Notes under the pieces: generated by a model
Database searches by the model: none
Seen by the model: the letters and a program-made list of their open reading frames with translations, nothing else
What the model was told of the DNA's origin: nothing
Source: Fulvia fulva
Lineage: Eukaryota; Ascomycota; Dothideomycetes; Mycosphaerellales; Mycosphaerellaceae
DNA length: 64,000 bases
Reading direction: 5' to 3'
Assembly (NCBI RefSeq): GCF_020509005.1
Contig: NC_063014.1
Span: 4,836,001-4,900,000, forward strand
Position numbers and translations under genes: made by a program
Shown here: positions 48,011 through 59,742 of the stretch, one piece after another
Numbering within the stretch: the first letter of the stretch is position 1
How the letters are laid out: the number at the start of each line of letters is the position of its first letter

Positions 48011-48365
48011 TGTTAGGAACCGCTGTACGTTATCCCAACCGGGCTTGGATCTTTGCAATGATGTCTCTGACTCGTTGAGAAGGTAGTGGTCCCAAACAGT
48101 ATATGGTGTATACTTGAAATGAGTTGAGCACGAGGCTCCTATCTACTTGCAAAAGAGCGTCGTCTATATAGTGCCGTGTCTTGGCGTAACTGATCAAACT
48201 GATCAGACTGATCACTGAGCATACTGATCAGACTGATCACTGAGTCATACTGATCAGACTGAGCGCTCAGTTGCCAAGGTCTCTGAGCTGATCAGTTTCG
48301 GATTCTCCCACTAGTGTCTAGGCATCGATTGGTTGGCTGGAGCTTCCCCATACCGATCCGTAACA
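48011..48365 (-). repeat. TRG 5' LTR (355 bp)
   Basis: Second copy of 45850-46204. The LTR-internal 61-codon ORF repeated in both copies is not taken as a gene. Confidence 0.95.
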
Positions 48366-50260
48366 CTAACCCGCCGATAAGCGCGCTAGAGCGAGTTCCT
48401 ATCCGGGTTCGACTTCTAGATAGAATATTGCCCTAGTAAGCTTAGGATAAAGCCCGATAGCCTTACGCGCCGTAGACAAGACATAGACGATAAGGATAAT
48501 ATAAAACATAGGTAGTAAGCTATATTAAAGCTACGTAATCTCCCTCCTAATATACGTAAGCGCTTGAAGCTATTAGCTATAACTACTCCGCGTACTACGG
48601 CCGCCTAGTATTAATTAGTACTTTACGTACTCGAAGCAAACGAGGCCTCTATCGAAGAACTTATCGAGGAAGCCTACACTAAAGACGAGCTAGCGTACGG
48701 TATTAAGAAGGCCCTAGACGATAATACTCGTACTTTACTACAAAACCTAGAAGGCTCTAACTATATCTCGCTTAGTAATTATAAGTTAGACGGTGACCTA
48801 ACTAAGATCTAGGGACGTGTGTACGTACCGTATAAGCTTCGTCCGGAGCTAATAGCGAGGTACTACGATACTCTATTAGCTAGGTATCCTAGGCGTAAGA
48901 AGATAGTCGACCTACTTACGCGTACGTACTACTAGCCTAGTCTAGTAGTAGATGTCGCTAAGTACGTCAAGAATTGTTACCTATATATACGATCTAAGGC
49001 TTTTTATAATACGTACTAAGGTATACTCCGATAGTTACCCGTACCCTCGGGTACCTATAAGGAGGTAGTACTCGATTACGTAGTAGAGCTACCGGATAGT
49101 TATAGTACTAAGGGCGTGAAGTATAACGCTATCCTTACCCTAACCTATAGACTTACTAAGAGGAAGCATCTTATGCCCGTAGTGAATTTGACCCCTAAGG
49201 TAGCGGCCGACGCCGTATTAAAGTACGTAATTAAGGATTAGGGCCTATTTGATACGGTAGTATTAGACCGTAGTAGCTAGTAGGTAAGCTAATTCTAGAA
49301 GGCTCTAATAGCGCGTCTGGCTATACGTATAAAGATCTCGACTACCTTTTACCCTTAGACTAATAGGTAGTTAGAACGTACGAACTAAGCTATAGAATAG
49401 TACCTACGCGCGTACGTTAACTATACGTAGGACGATTAGGTCTAGTAGTTACCTATCGTAGAGTTTGCCCTAAATAATTAATAGAGCGCTACTATAGGTA
49501 TATTACCGTTCTTTATAACGCTAGGCCGTAATCCTCGAATAGAGGTATTACCTTAGGCTACGAGCGGTAACGGTACTAAGCTTCCGAAAGTATAGGCTTT
49601 ATCGAAGTAGTATATAGAAGATTTCGCGACTTTTATAGAGAACGTTAACGTACACTATATTATATAGCTTAGATATACCTAAGAGCGGTACGTAGACACC
49701 GTAGCGAATAAGCGTAAGCCTATACTAAGATACGCGATCGGCGATAAGGTTTAGCTAGATACTAGAAACATCCGTACTCGAAGGCCCTATAAGAAACTTA
49801 ACTATAAGAATGTAGGTCCCTTTATAATTACCCGTAAGATTAACGTAGACGTATACGAGCTCGACCTTTAGGAAAGTATACGTATATACCCGAGGTTCTA
49901 TACTAGCGTACTACGCCTAGTAAACGACGACCTATTCCCTAATTAAAGCTAAGGTCAACTACTTATCGAGGCCTCCGAAGGCGATAGCGAGGAGCTAGAT
50001 AAATACGTAGTTAAGGCGATTATAGACAGTAGATAGACTAGTAGAGCTAAGAAGTATATAAAGTATACCGTCCGTTAGGAAGGTAGTACTATTATAGAAG
50101 TGCCTTATAGCGAATTAAAAGGTAGTACCGAGGAAGCGATAGTAGATTATTATTATAAGAACCCGTTAGCGGCCGGTCTACTACCTAGATAGCGTAAGCC
50201 TAAAGGTTAGATATTGGACGATCTAGACATTGTTACCGATAGTCGACCCTACGACGCCCG
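48366..50260 (+). pseudogene. Gy3 RNase H end, integrase and chromodomain remnant
   Basis: The RNase H frame resumes directly after the ctaac duplication (R-R-x-A-R and the F-D-F motif near 48400). Integrase at about 48850-49450 has a Y-L-R-S zinc-binding-type segment and a central D-rich core with many TAG codons. A chromodomain-like end lies at about 50040-50180 (Y-I-K-Y-T-V-R, then A-I-V-D-Y-Y). The rest, to about 50499, is 3' UTR. Confidence 0.8.
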
Positions 50261-50499
50261 CGTAATATAGATATAACTTAAGGCAAGCTAAGGCTTAATA
50301 TATAGTTAGCTTGTCTAAGGTATACTACGGTATAATATAGACTCGACTTAAGGCTTACTACGGTAAGATATATAGTATCTCTACGGTTGACCTAACGTAA
50401 GCTAGCGCTTTCTAATAGTACGGTTTTTCCTTACGTATATACCCTACGGCAATATGTTTCCGCGTACGAGGGCGTACGGCGGTTTAAGAGGGGGGGTAG

Positions 50500-50687
50500 T
50501 ATTACGGTTCACCTCGTAAGGCTATACTTAGTGTTACGTAACCTAGTACGCTAGCGCGCCCGGACCCTAGACCCTAACCTCAATATTTACTTTATCGCGG
50601 CTTCGCGACTTTCTTATCTTCTCTTCTTCGTAGAACTTATTCGATTCTAAGGTATTGATACGTTTACGCTCTATCTTACGCCTTGTC
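50500..50687 (+). repeat. Gy3 3' LTR (188 bp)
   Basis: Pairs with 31216-31403 and follows the purine run at 50486-50498. Confidence 0.9.
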
Positions 50688-53600
50688 TATATCGATATAG
50701 TTTATTAAGCTATTATAGTACCTCCTAGCCTATATAGCTATTCTACGTACTTCTGTCTTACGGAGGGGAAACCGCTCGCGGTAAAAACCCCTCTCCTCTC
50801 CTATACTACTATTGTTCGTTATTTGCCTTCCTACTTTCCTTATAGAGGGTATACTAGTGTTATAGGCCTACCCTAATAACTACCTTGTCTACATCCCCTT
50901 AGTCTCCCTCCTCTTCTCTATCTACTCCTCCGTCTCGTTAGCTAGTTTAAACTAGGTAAGGTATCCTTATCTTATGACCTAATATACTATCCTCTATACG
51001 TCGCTCTTATTCGTAACAATTGACTAGTAGTCGCGTCTAGCTACTCTCGCTCTCTATATACTCCGCCCTTCTACCTACTATAGGCACCGTACGACTATAT
51101 ATTCCGGGTTCTACGACGGGTAGCTATACTCGTACGCTAGGTTATCTATATCTAGGACGTTCCTCCTATATAAGTAAGCCCTAAGCCCGATATATTCGGA
51201 CTAGATTTAAATTATTACGCTTACTTCTACCCTTATAAGGTCGCGGTATAGGAGGTAGTTATGTCTCTAGAAGGTTCGTAGGGCTAGGGGGCCTATTCTC
51301 GCTAGCGGGTTACTATTCTATTCCTGTTCCTATAGGTAGCCGGCTACCTACTCTACGAGGCTCTAGGACTTTCTCTTACTCCCCTTCTTTTCCCGGGTTC
51401 TTCGTTCCTCCTCCTCCTCGCTAGCTACTCCGGCGTTCCTTATACTTTCCTAAAAACCCGTAAGTCGTCCCGCTTCTAACTCCTCCTTATATACGGTCCT
51501 ATATTCAGCCGGCTATATCTCTATACAATTCGTACTGTCTTATCGTAGATAGTTTGCTATACTAGGTACTCTATCTCTTCGCCGTATATTAGATCCTTAT
51601 CCCTTAGATATAGTAACGGATAGGTAGTGTCCCGGTCTCTATCTCGGCTACTCTCGTCGGTATAGTCTTATACGCTCCGAGAATTCTCCTTAAGTTACCT
51701 ACTTAGGTTCGATTAAGAGGCTGTTCGATCCGTCGCGGTACTAGCTTATCGACTCCCCCGGTACCCTAGATTTATACCCCGTAAAGTATTGCTAGTCGAA
51801 CGATTACTTTATATATTATTCTTGCTTTGTCGAAGGTCGCCCCCTACGTTAACTTAGTAAGACGTGTTATTAATGCCTCGTTTACTTATACCCTGTTCTA
51901 GGCCTTCTTAATCTATAGGTTCTAGCTTAGCTTCGGGTCTAGCTAGATTCCTAGTACTCGGAGTTTAGGGGAGGGCTTTGTCTCGTATCCCTAGATTATT
52001 ATAGTTGCCTATATATTGTAGTAGGTCCTCGCTTTACTAAAGTAGATTAGCTAGTATTTCTCTAGGGTAAAAGGGACGCCGTAGCGTCTAGCCTAGTCCT
52101 AGTATACTCTATATCTCTCCGTAAGTAGTCTATAGTTTTCCTCCGTTATCGCGGACTAGGCTAGGATATTTATATCGTCTACGAAGCCTAACGCCAAAGT
52201 CTAAGGGGACGTAAGTAAGGGGATAAGGTCGGCTATAAAGATTAGGAATAGGATCGGGGATAGCGTAGATCCTTAGGGGATTCCGGTCTCTACGTATACC
52301 CTTTCGGATTTATACCTCCCGAGGACTATTCTCGTAGTCCTCTCTTTAAGGAAGGAGTATATAAATTTCGTAGCCTATACGGAGACTCCCTTCTATCGGA
52401 GTATATAGAGTAGTCTTTCGTAGGAGACGTTATCGAATACTCTAGAGATGTCTAGGGAGAGTAGCAATACTATTCTATTCCGTCTATAGTACTAGAGGGT
52501 TTAGATCTATTCGGTTATTAGTTCTATTACCGTAAGGGTTAAGCGGTTACTTCTCCCTCCTATCTATATCTCCGGGAGGATGTTGTTCTCCTCGACTAGT
52601 TTTATAAGTCTCTAGGCTACTACCTTCTCTAGGATCTTCCCTACTATATCTAGGAGCGTAATCGGTCTATATAACTTGAGCCTATTATAGTCTTCCTTCT
52701 ATAGCTTCCGGATAACTACTATTAGGGAGTCTCTATACGGCTTCGGATAGTAGCCTTTCCGTAGATAAGTAGTAAAGAGCTTAGCTAGGCTCGGGGCGAT
52801 TTCCTCTTTATATTCCTTTAGTAGGAGGTTTAGGATTTTGTCGGGCCCTAGGGCCTTTCTTCCCTTAAGCTGTCCTATTACGGCCTTAACCTCGCCTAGC
52901 TAGACTATCTAGTATATATCTAGTAGTTCCGGGTACGACGTACCTACTATATCCGTTAGGTCCGCGTCGACTTATATTAAGAAGAAGTAGTCCGTAAATG
53001 CCTTCGCTTTTACCTCCGGCGTTAACCTTAGCGTCCCCGTTATATCGACTATAGGCGGGAAGTAAGGCGTCTTCCCTGTTCCTCTAGCTCTCGCCTACCT
53101 CGCTAGTCGCTATATCTAGTTAGGATTCTCTATTACGAGCCCGACCGTCGTTCTCTAGTCTAGCTATTTGTCCCGACGTATCTAGACTTTCTTAGCTTAG
53201 CTAGCCCTTCGTATATATCCTATATTACTTATATATACTCCTTTGTCTACTCTCGTCTAGCCCTCCTCGCCTCTTTTACCCTTTCCGCGTACGCCGGGGT
53301 CTAGAATAGCTTCTGTCTTTAAGAAGGTCGAATATAGAGTATATACCGACGAGCTACCTCCTATACGACTATTATTATCCGTTCGGCTTCTTTATCGAGC
53401 TCGGCTTCTTATTCTACTTCTATTCCCGCTTCTAGTCCTATATTTACTCTATTATTGTATAGTCGTACCGCTAGTTCGTCTCGGATTTCCTCCTACGGGG
53501 CCTTCTTCTAGTTTAGGCGTAGTTCCGCTATAGGTTCCTCCTCGACTCCTACCTCGATTGTTATCTAGATCGGGATGTAGTCTAATCCTACTTCGAGTAA

Positions 53601-55537
53601 GAGGTTCGGGCGGTACTTATCTAGTCTCGTTACTAGCTCTCTCGAGAGGAAGTATAGGTTAATCGTACTTACGCTTAATCTCGCCTTCTACGTCTCTATA
53701 CCCTTTAGGGTCGCTAGTTCTATATCGCGGCTCGCGGTGATTTCTAGTAGCTTGCCTCCTAGGTATACGTATAGGGGGGTGAAGTCTAGACTCTATTACG
53801 GGTAGTAAAGGTTAAAGTCGCCTACTAGGACTTAGTATATATCCCCTTATTCGAGTATCCGGTCTAGCGTAGCTAGGGTTCCTAGGTCTCTACTCGTTCG
53901 TTTTTATAGGGGAGGGTTATAGACGTTATAGATTCGGACGATTCCCTAGCCTATTACTATTTCGATTATCGTTATGTCCCCCTAGTAGCCCTCCGGCTAT
54001 AGTACGACCTTCTATACTTCTATACTAATAGCCTTACTTACGTAGGTATATATTCTTAGGGTATATCCTATACCCCTACCGATTACCGTGTAGTATCGTT
54101 AGTCGTTATAGGTTACCGGTTTACTTATATATAGGTTAGTCTAAGGTTCCTATAGCGCTACGATATAGTACTTTTAGTAGTCGAGTTCTTATAGGAAGTA
54201 GAGCTAGACCTTATCTTTACTTTTATTAACGTTATACTATATAATAGTAAGGTTGTCCTATACTACTATTACGGGCTAGCTAGGATAATGTCTATAGGGG
54301 TACTCCGGGCTTAGATAGTGCCTACGGTTATCGTATCTTCCTCTTAGGTTAGTAGGTCTTCGGCCGGTAGGGGTGTTCTAAAAATCCGTATCTATCCTAT
54401 CTCGTTTACTACCCTATTTAGCCCCCTTAGCCGTCCTAGCGCCGGGTACGTACTCGGTAGGTAAGGAAGGAATCGTATTTAGTAAGCTAGCTATAATATA
54501 AGGTAATAAGTCTTAACCGCGCTTTCCTACTTATCTAGTACTACCGTATAGCCTCGTTTCGAGAGGTTAGCCCGGAGTAAAAGCTTCCCTCTACGCCCTC
54601 CCTCCCTATTTGCTCCTTAAGCTAATATCTACCTCTATAGGCCTAAGCCCTTTAGTGCTCTCTATTGACCGATATACGTATCCGTCCTCTCGGGCTATAT
54701 AGATAGTATTAGCCGTCGCTACTAGTATATACTACGCCCTAGGTTTTAACGCCCTTCGCGTTACCGTAGCCTATCTCTAGAAAGCGGCCGTCTATACCTC
54801 GTAGGTTTGCTCGGGGCACACACTACGCCGGGTAGCGTACTCCTTACGTTCCTACCTACTAACTAATATAAAGTTCCTTATTACCCTACCCTCGATCCTC
54901 CCCGATTATAGAACTAATCTACTTATATTATACGTCTTTTCCCCGTCCTAATAGCCGTCTTTTCCTTGCTTAGGCTATCGTCTTTTCCTCGTCGTAATCT
55001 ACTATATTAGACTAGGTACGTTATATAGCGGAATAGGTAGTACCTTAGGCAAAACCCTCGTTCTTATACCGGGTACTTAATAGGCCCTTATAGACTTTAT
55101 CGCGTGTCTACCTACCCTCCGTATTACCCGCTAGCAAACACTAGATTGTTTCGTAGTCCGCTCGACGCCGTCGTATAGTCCGCTTAGTTGTTGTTCTATA
55201 GTCCGCTCGTCTAATATTCGTCGCTCGGCCCGCTCGGTTTACGGTCTCCGGAGGTAAAAATTCTATACTTATACTAGAGGTGTCCTATCGAGTATATAGG
55301 CCACGGTTCCGCGCCCTTCTTATACGTAGAAAGAAGAGGGACTCGCTCCCGATACGAGTATACGCTCGTCGGATAGTTTTTATACCCGTTATACTAGTAG
55401 TCCTCTATTCGCCGCGACTTCGCCTACGTTACGCGCCCGTCGCGCCTACGACGCTCTAGCGTAAGAATACTTAGCTCTCTCGTAGTAAGACGAGAGGTTC
55501 GTAGCCGATACTACGTATAGGTAATTCTCGTCGTCGA
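50688..55537 (-). mobile_element. LINE-B2: heavily RIP-mutated LINE inserted in LINE-C
   Basis: Same family as LINE-B1, minus strand. The 3' tail (about 50688-50700) abuts the Gy3 LTR. FVDD box near 52190-52160, RT K-A-L-G-P-D box near 52855-52825, GDFN near 53825-53800, ORF1 knuckle near 54845-54790. The 17-bp sequence at 55538-55554 also stands at 31191-31207 with two differences, which I read as its target duplication. Gy3 later landed next to this LINE's 3' tail. About 54960-55537 is its 5' region; I recognise nothing there except three copies of tagtccgct around 55155-55205. Confidence 0.82.
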
Positions 55538-58499
55538 CTAACCTTCGCGATATAGTAGATAGCCTAGCGGACTATCTTCTATAATACGGACCTAGAACTC
55601 GATACCGGCTATCTAGACTACCTAGCTATCCGTACGACGTTCGACGTAATATACCTATAGGCGCTACTAGCCCTAGAACTACGGCCTTAGTAGAAGAGAG
55701 CGGACTAGAAGGAGATTAATAAGGTACTAAAAGAACGAATAACGGCCCTCGTACCGCCGGTACCCCTCCGCTTAGAGGCGGAAATCGACGCGGCGGTAGG
55801 GAGCCTATAGTAGTATATAGTAGGAGTAATCCGGAATAAGATCCTCTATACCCGACCCTCGAAGTACGCATCGCTAGCCTAGTCGTAGGAATACGTAGAC
55901 GTAGTCTATATAACGATAGCGGCGCGGCGCCGGTAGAACGAGATAAAATAGGACGCGATATACGCCCGATACCGCCGACTAGATAACGAGAAGGGTAGGA
56001 TTATTAGGCGCTAGGGTAATATTACGTAGTATAACGCCGTCCGTAAAGTTATAGGAGACTAAAGTAAGGTCTAGAAGCTTGTTAAGTAGAAGCGTACGAG
56101 GAAGCCGGAGACGCCGCTACTACTACTATAGTTCCTACCTATCCGTAATAGGTAAGGGATCCTCTAGGAAGCCTAGTAAGGTAGAGCCGACGCGCTAGTA
56201 GAGGCGTTCTTCCCTCCTCTAGGTACTACCCGACTTAATAATATCGAAGGCTTTATATACCTAACGGAGCTCGAGACTAGCTAAGAAGTAACGGAGGTAG
56301 AGGTACTAATAGTACTAAAAGCGGCGCTACTAGATAAGGCCCTAGGACTAGATAAGATCCCTAACCGATTCCTTAAGTACTACCGCTAGACGCTCGCCCC
56401 GTACCTCGCGGGGCTATTTACGGTATACCTCTAGTAGTTATACGTACCGACCCCCTTCCGGTACTCGAATATAGTCGTCCTCCGTAAGGAGGGTAAGGCT
56501 AGATACGACGTTAGGAAGGCCTACCGCCCGATAGCCCTACTTAGTACGATTAGTAAGGCGCTAGAGCGTATTATAGCCGATCGTATCTTTAAGCTAGCCG
56601 AGGAGTACTAGCTCCTCCTAGCCGAGTAGATAGGAGCCCGACTAGGGCGGTCTACGACTACCGCCCTAGAACTTATTACGGAATAGGTTTATATAATCTA
56701 GGTAATACGCCGATAATAGGTCGCTACTCTACTATCCCTCGATATCTCGGGGGCGTTTAATAGAGTTTCCTACGCCCGACTACTCTATAACCTCCGGGTA
56801 AAAGGTCTACCTAGCTAGCTCGTCGCGTTTATTAAGTCCTTCCTTAGTAACCGGTCTACGTAGCTCGTCCTAGGAGAGTAGCGTAAACCTTAGATACGGC
56901 CTATAGAAACGGAGATCCCGTAGGGCTTATCGCTCTGTTCGATCCTCTTCCTTTTCTTTACCTCTACGCTCCTCTCGCTACTTAGGGGAAGCGCCGGCGG
57001 TACTAACTCCTATATAGGCTTTATCGACAATACGAACATCCTAATATATAGCGACTTAACCGAGACTAATTACCGCTAACTCGAAGCGGCGCTCGAGGTA
57101 TATAACGGCTAGGTAGCGCGATACGGGGTAGTCTTTATACCTAAGAAGTACTAGATAATCTACCTTACGAGGACCCCGAAGAAATATAACCTCTAAGCTA
57201 TAATCGAGGCCGGGACCGGCGTAAGCTAGATTACTCTATAGCTATCTATCCGGGTCCTAGGATTCTAAGTAGATACGTAACTCCGGTAGTACGCCTACCT
57301 AAAGTAGCTCCGGTAGCGGGGAGACTAGAATAAAGCCTTAGTTATACGCCTCGCGGCCTCTATATAGGGCGTAGCCTTTATAAAGGTACGCTAGCTATAT
57401 AGCTCTATCGTCCGACCGGCGATCACCTTTAGGGTACTAGTCTAGTATCTATCCTACGCGACTAGCTAGATAAAGTAGATTTAAAACGTATAGAACGAAT
57501 ATTTACGTAGGGCGACCGGGGTATACCGTACTATACCGACGTAGGTCCTAGAAGCTAACACGTAGATCGCGCTACTAGACCTTTACCTCTAATAGCTCGC
57601 TATAGGCTATACGCTCTAGACGGTAAATAGTAAGGTAGGGGGCGACATCCGCGCGGCGTACTAGGCGATCACGACACGCCTTCGATCTATAGCGCCTAAA
57701 AAGAAGATAGAATTATAGGCCTAGCGGTAGCTAGATATATAATAAACCCTAATAGTAAAGTTCCGAGTATAGGCCCTAGCTAGTAGTATACTAGTAATAG
57801 GAGCGGGATAGGGACGCGAAGAACGGAAGGCTATAGCGAACGCGGTCCGTAGATATATATAGGGAATCTAGAACGAGCGCTAGGATAAAGGCGAAAGGTA
57901 CCTAAACGGGTAACTACTACGGTAACGAGCGTACCGACGAGAAGACGAGGTAGCGGCGAAGATAGGACCTATTAGCCGAGATAGAGTAATACTCTTCCGA
58001 GTCCTTACCCGCCTATAGGTAATAGTCGTAATACTACTCCGCTCGGAATATATTAGGTTTAAGGACTATCTATATCGCCGAAAGGTACCGGGAGTAGATA
58101 GTAGCCTATACGAATATAGACGTATTAAGACGCCGAAATATATCGTACTATTCTACCTACGCTTTATAGAAGCCCGGTAGGTAATACGCCTCGAGACTAG
58201 GGCTATAGACTTCTAATATATAATAGGTATAGCGCGTAGGATACGGATAGCGGTACGAATAGTAATACGTACCGGCCTACTATAGTAGTTCTAGATAGCG
58301 GGTAAGATAGTAGTAAGAATAGGGGAGGTAGCCTAGGAGGAAGAGCTCTAGGAAGCCTTCGAAGGCGCCCTACCTATAGACGTAGTAGAACTCTAGTAGT
58401 ACCGACGACTACGTAGGCGGGTAGACTGTAGCCTATAGCGACCCCGAGCGTAGGAGGAATAGTAATAGGAGTACTAATAGAGTATAGGAGCCCGAAAGG

Positions 58500-58617
58500 G
58501 TCGACTCGTCGTCTACTCGACAGCTAGCTTGTTTTCCGCTCGACGTTTAACCTATCTCCTACTTAATAGGCGACCCGCCTCTACTAATAGTCGACCTGTC
58601 GTCTATTCGATAGTCGG
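58500..58617. repeat. Pair of short direct repeats in LINE-C 3' UTR
   Basis: tcgactcgtcgtctactcga near 58500 and tcgacctgtcgtctattcga near 58590 differ at two positions, about 90 bp apart. Each can fold on itself through tcga ends. Confidence 0.6.
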
Positions 58618-58801
58618 TACTACGGGTAGCCCGCGACCCCTTACTATAGCTACGTTAGCCCGGGTAAACCGCGGACCTTCCGTATCGGGTTAGCGCGGCT
58701 TAGCTTTACTTTATAACTTCGCCGCGCCTCGCGCTCCTCTTTCGTAGCTTCGTAGAATAATAACTCTCTTATTCGGACCCTACGGTACGCGTGCCCTTAT
58801 A
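58618..58801 (+). repeat. Solo LTR of the Gy1 family
   Basis: 184 bp, nearly identical to 5885-6068, flanked by the perfect 5-bp duplication gtcgg (58613-58617, 58802-58806). There is no internal sequence, so it arose by recombination between two LTRs. Confidence 0.93.
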
Positions 58802-59028
58802 GTCGGCTAGCTACTAATACTCGTTCCTAGGTACCGGGTAGATTAGTACTCCGGGGTAGCTAAATACCTAGTATTTACCGCTTCTAGTACGACAGATTGA
58901 CTAATAAGTAATAGAGAGAACTTACTAATACCTAAAGAGGGGTTTTCCCTATACGACGGTTTTCCTCTCTCTCTTCCTTAATAGCCCCCGGCCTCGTAGA
59001 CCTTTTAGGAGCTAGATAGGCATTATAA

Positions 59029-59050
59029 ATGTATTTATTTATTTATTTAT
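59029..59050 (+). repeat. attt microsatellite tail of LINE-C
   Basis: Four to five attt units end the LINE-C 3' UTR, directly before the acagt duplication of the next solo LTR. Confidence 0.75.
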
Positions 59051-59056
59051 AACAGT

Positions 59057-59278
59057 TATTAAGAATATATAGGTCATAGGGTCAACATTAGGTACTTAGG
59101 GGGATAAGTAATTAGGGCTTACTAGTTAAGTCCTAAGTATAGCTGTCCCTCCTAAAACACCTATACTATTAACTAGCGATACTATATATAGATACACGCT
59201 ATCCTATTAGGTCCTTCTTTATTTATATAATCTATAATTCCTATCTTCTATAGCTACGTAATCTGTACCTATTTAATA
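59057..59278 (+). repeat. Solo LTR of the Cop1 family
   Basis: About 222 bp, reverse complement of 7558-7774, so it belongs to a plus-strand insertion. U3 is of the Cop1 type, not Cop2. Flanks acagt (59052-59056) and atagt (59279-59283) are the 5-bp duplication, one copy changed by RIP. Confidence 0.9.
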
Positions 59279-59283
59279 ATAGT

Positions 59284-59742
59284 TACTATTATAGTAAACC
59301 GTACTAATTATTCGTAGTAGCTAATAAGCGTATATAAAATACTCTTAACTTTTAGTAGCCGCGTCGCTATACTAGTACTACCCGCGCTACTAATAGTATA
59401 ACGATATAGAGGACGGTAATATAGTAATAGTAAACGACGGTTCACTTTCTTTAGTATATATATACCTATTCTAGTATCTAGAGCCGCGTTATAGGGGTGA
59501 CTTAATACTATGTCCTATTAGTTCTTTAGATACTAAGCCTCTAGCGTGCTTTCTTCCTTCCGCATTCGAGCTTATCTCTCTTTCTTGCTTTCGTAGATCT
59601 TCTTCAATAAATCAATCTACTCACATTGTCTGTAAAGGTGTAATCGGCATGCTCGGCCGCAGTCGGCCGTCATCTCCGCCCCTTCCCTTTCGTACATCCA
59701 TCTCGCAACACGCCTCTTGCCGACAACACATCGACAAGGATC
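59284..59742. other. RIP-to-gene transition and ARV1 upstream region
   Basis: 59284-59520 is still TpA-rich and poor in CpA/TpG but matches no element I recognise. From about 59540 the composition becomes normal. The last 200 bp should hold the ARV1 promoter; no clear TATA box is seen. Confidence 0.6.

Larger units (their letters stand above)
45850..48365 (-). mobile_element. TRG: intact gag-only LTR retrotransposon with an opposing gene
   Basis: 2516-bp element with two 355-bp LTRs (45850-46204, 48011-48365) that look identical, and the perfect 5-bp duplication ctaac (45845-45849, 48366-48370). Orientation is minus: gag starts 26 bp inside the right LTR, and a purine tract (reverse complement of 46205-46216) precedes the left LTR. 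No protease, RT, RNase H or integrase, so it is non-autonomous, like the TR-GAG group described in plants. It shows no RIP although it sits in RIP-saturated Gy3, so it is the youngest insertion here. Read on the minus strand the LTR starts TGTTACGGAT, sharing eight to ten bases with the LTR starts of Gy1 and Gy3. Confidence 0.95.
31216..50687 (+). mobile_element. Gy3: Ty3/gypsy chromovirus opened by three later insertions
   Basis: LTRs of 188 bp (31216-31403, 50500-50687). Internal blocks are 31404-33648, 38661-39954, 45098-45849 and 48366-50499. Removing LINE-A2, LINE-B1 and TRG with one copy of each duplication gives a continuous frame through reverse transcriptase and RNase H. The purine tract is at about 50486-50498. 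Its own 5-bp duplication is unclear (atatt against tatat), and the last bases of the LTR are not certain. Confidence 0.92.
55538..59051 (+). mobile_element. LINE-C block 2 of 2: endonuclease end, reverse transcriptase, 3' end
   Basis: Resumes at the repeated 17-bp site with L-T-F-A and, about 20 residues later, the G-S-D-H-type end of the endonuclease (mutated). One long frame then runs to about 58350, broken only by TAG and TAA. Reverse transcriptase: A-L-G-L-D-K-I-P box near 56341-56361, P-x-G-L box near 56920-56945, F-I-D-N box near 57020-57040. A C-terminal CCHC-type motif lies near 58090-58160. The 3' end has an attt-repeat tail (59029-59050). A Gy1-type solo LTR sits in its 3' UTR. Confidence 0.82.
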
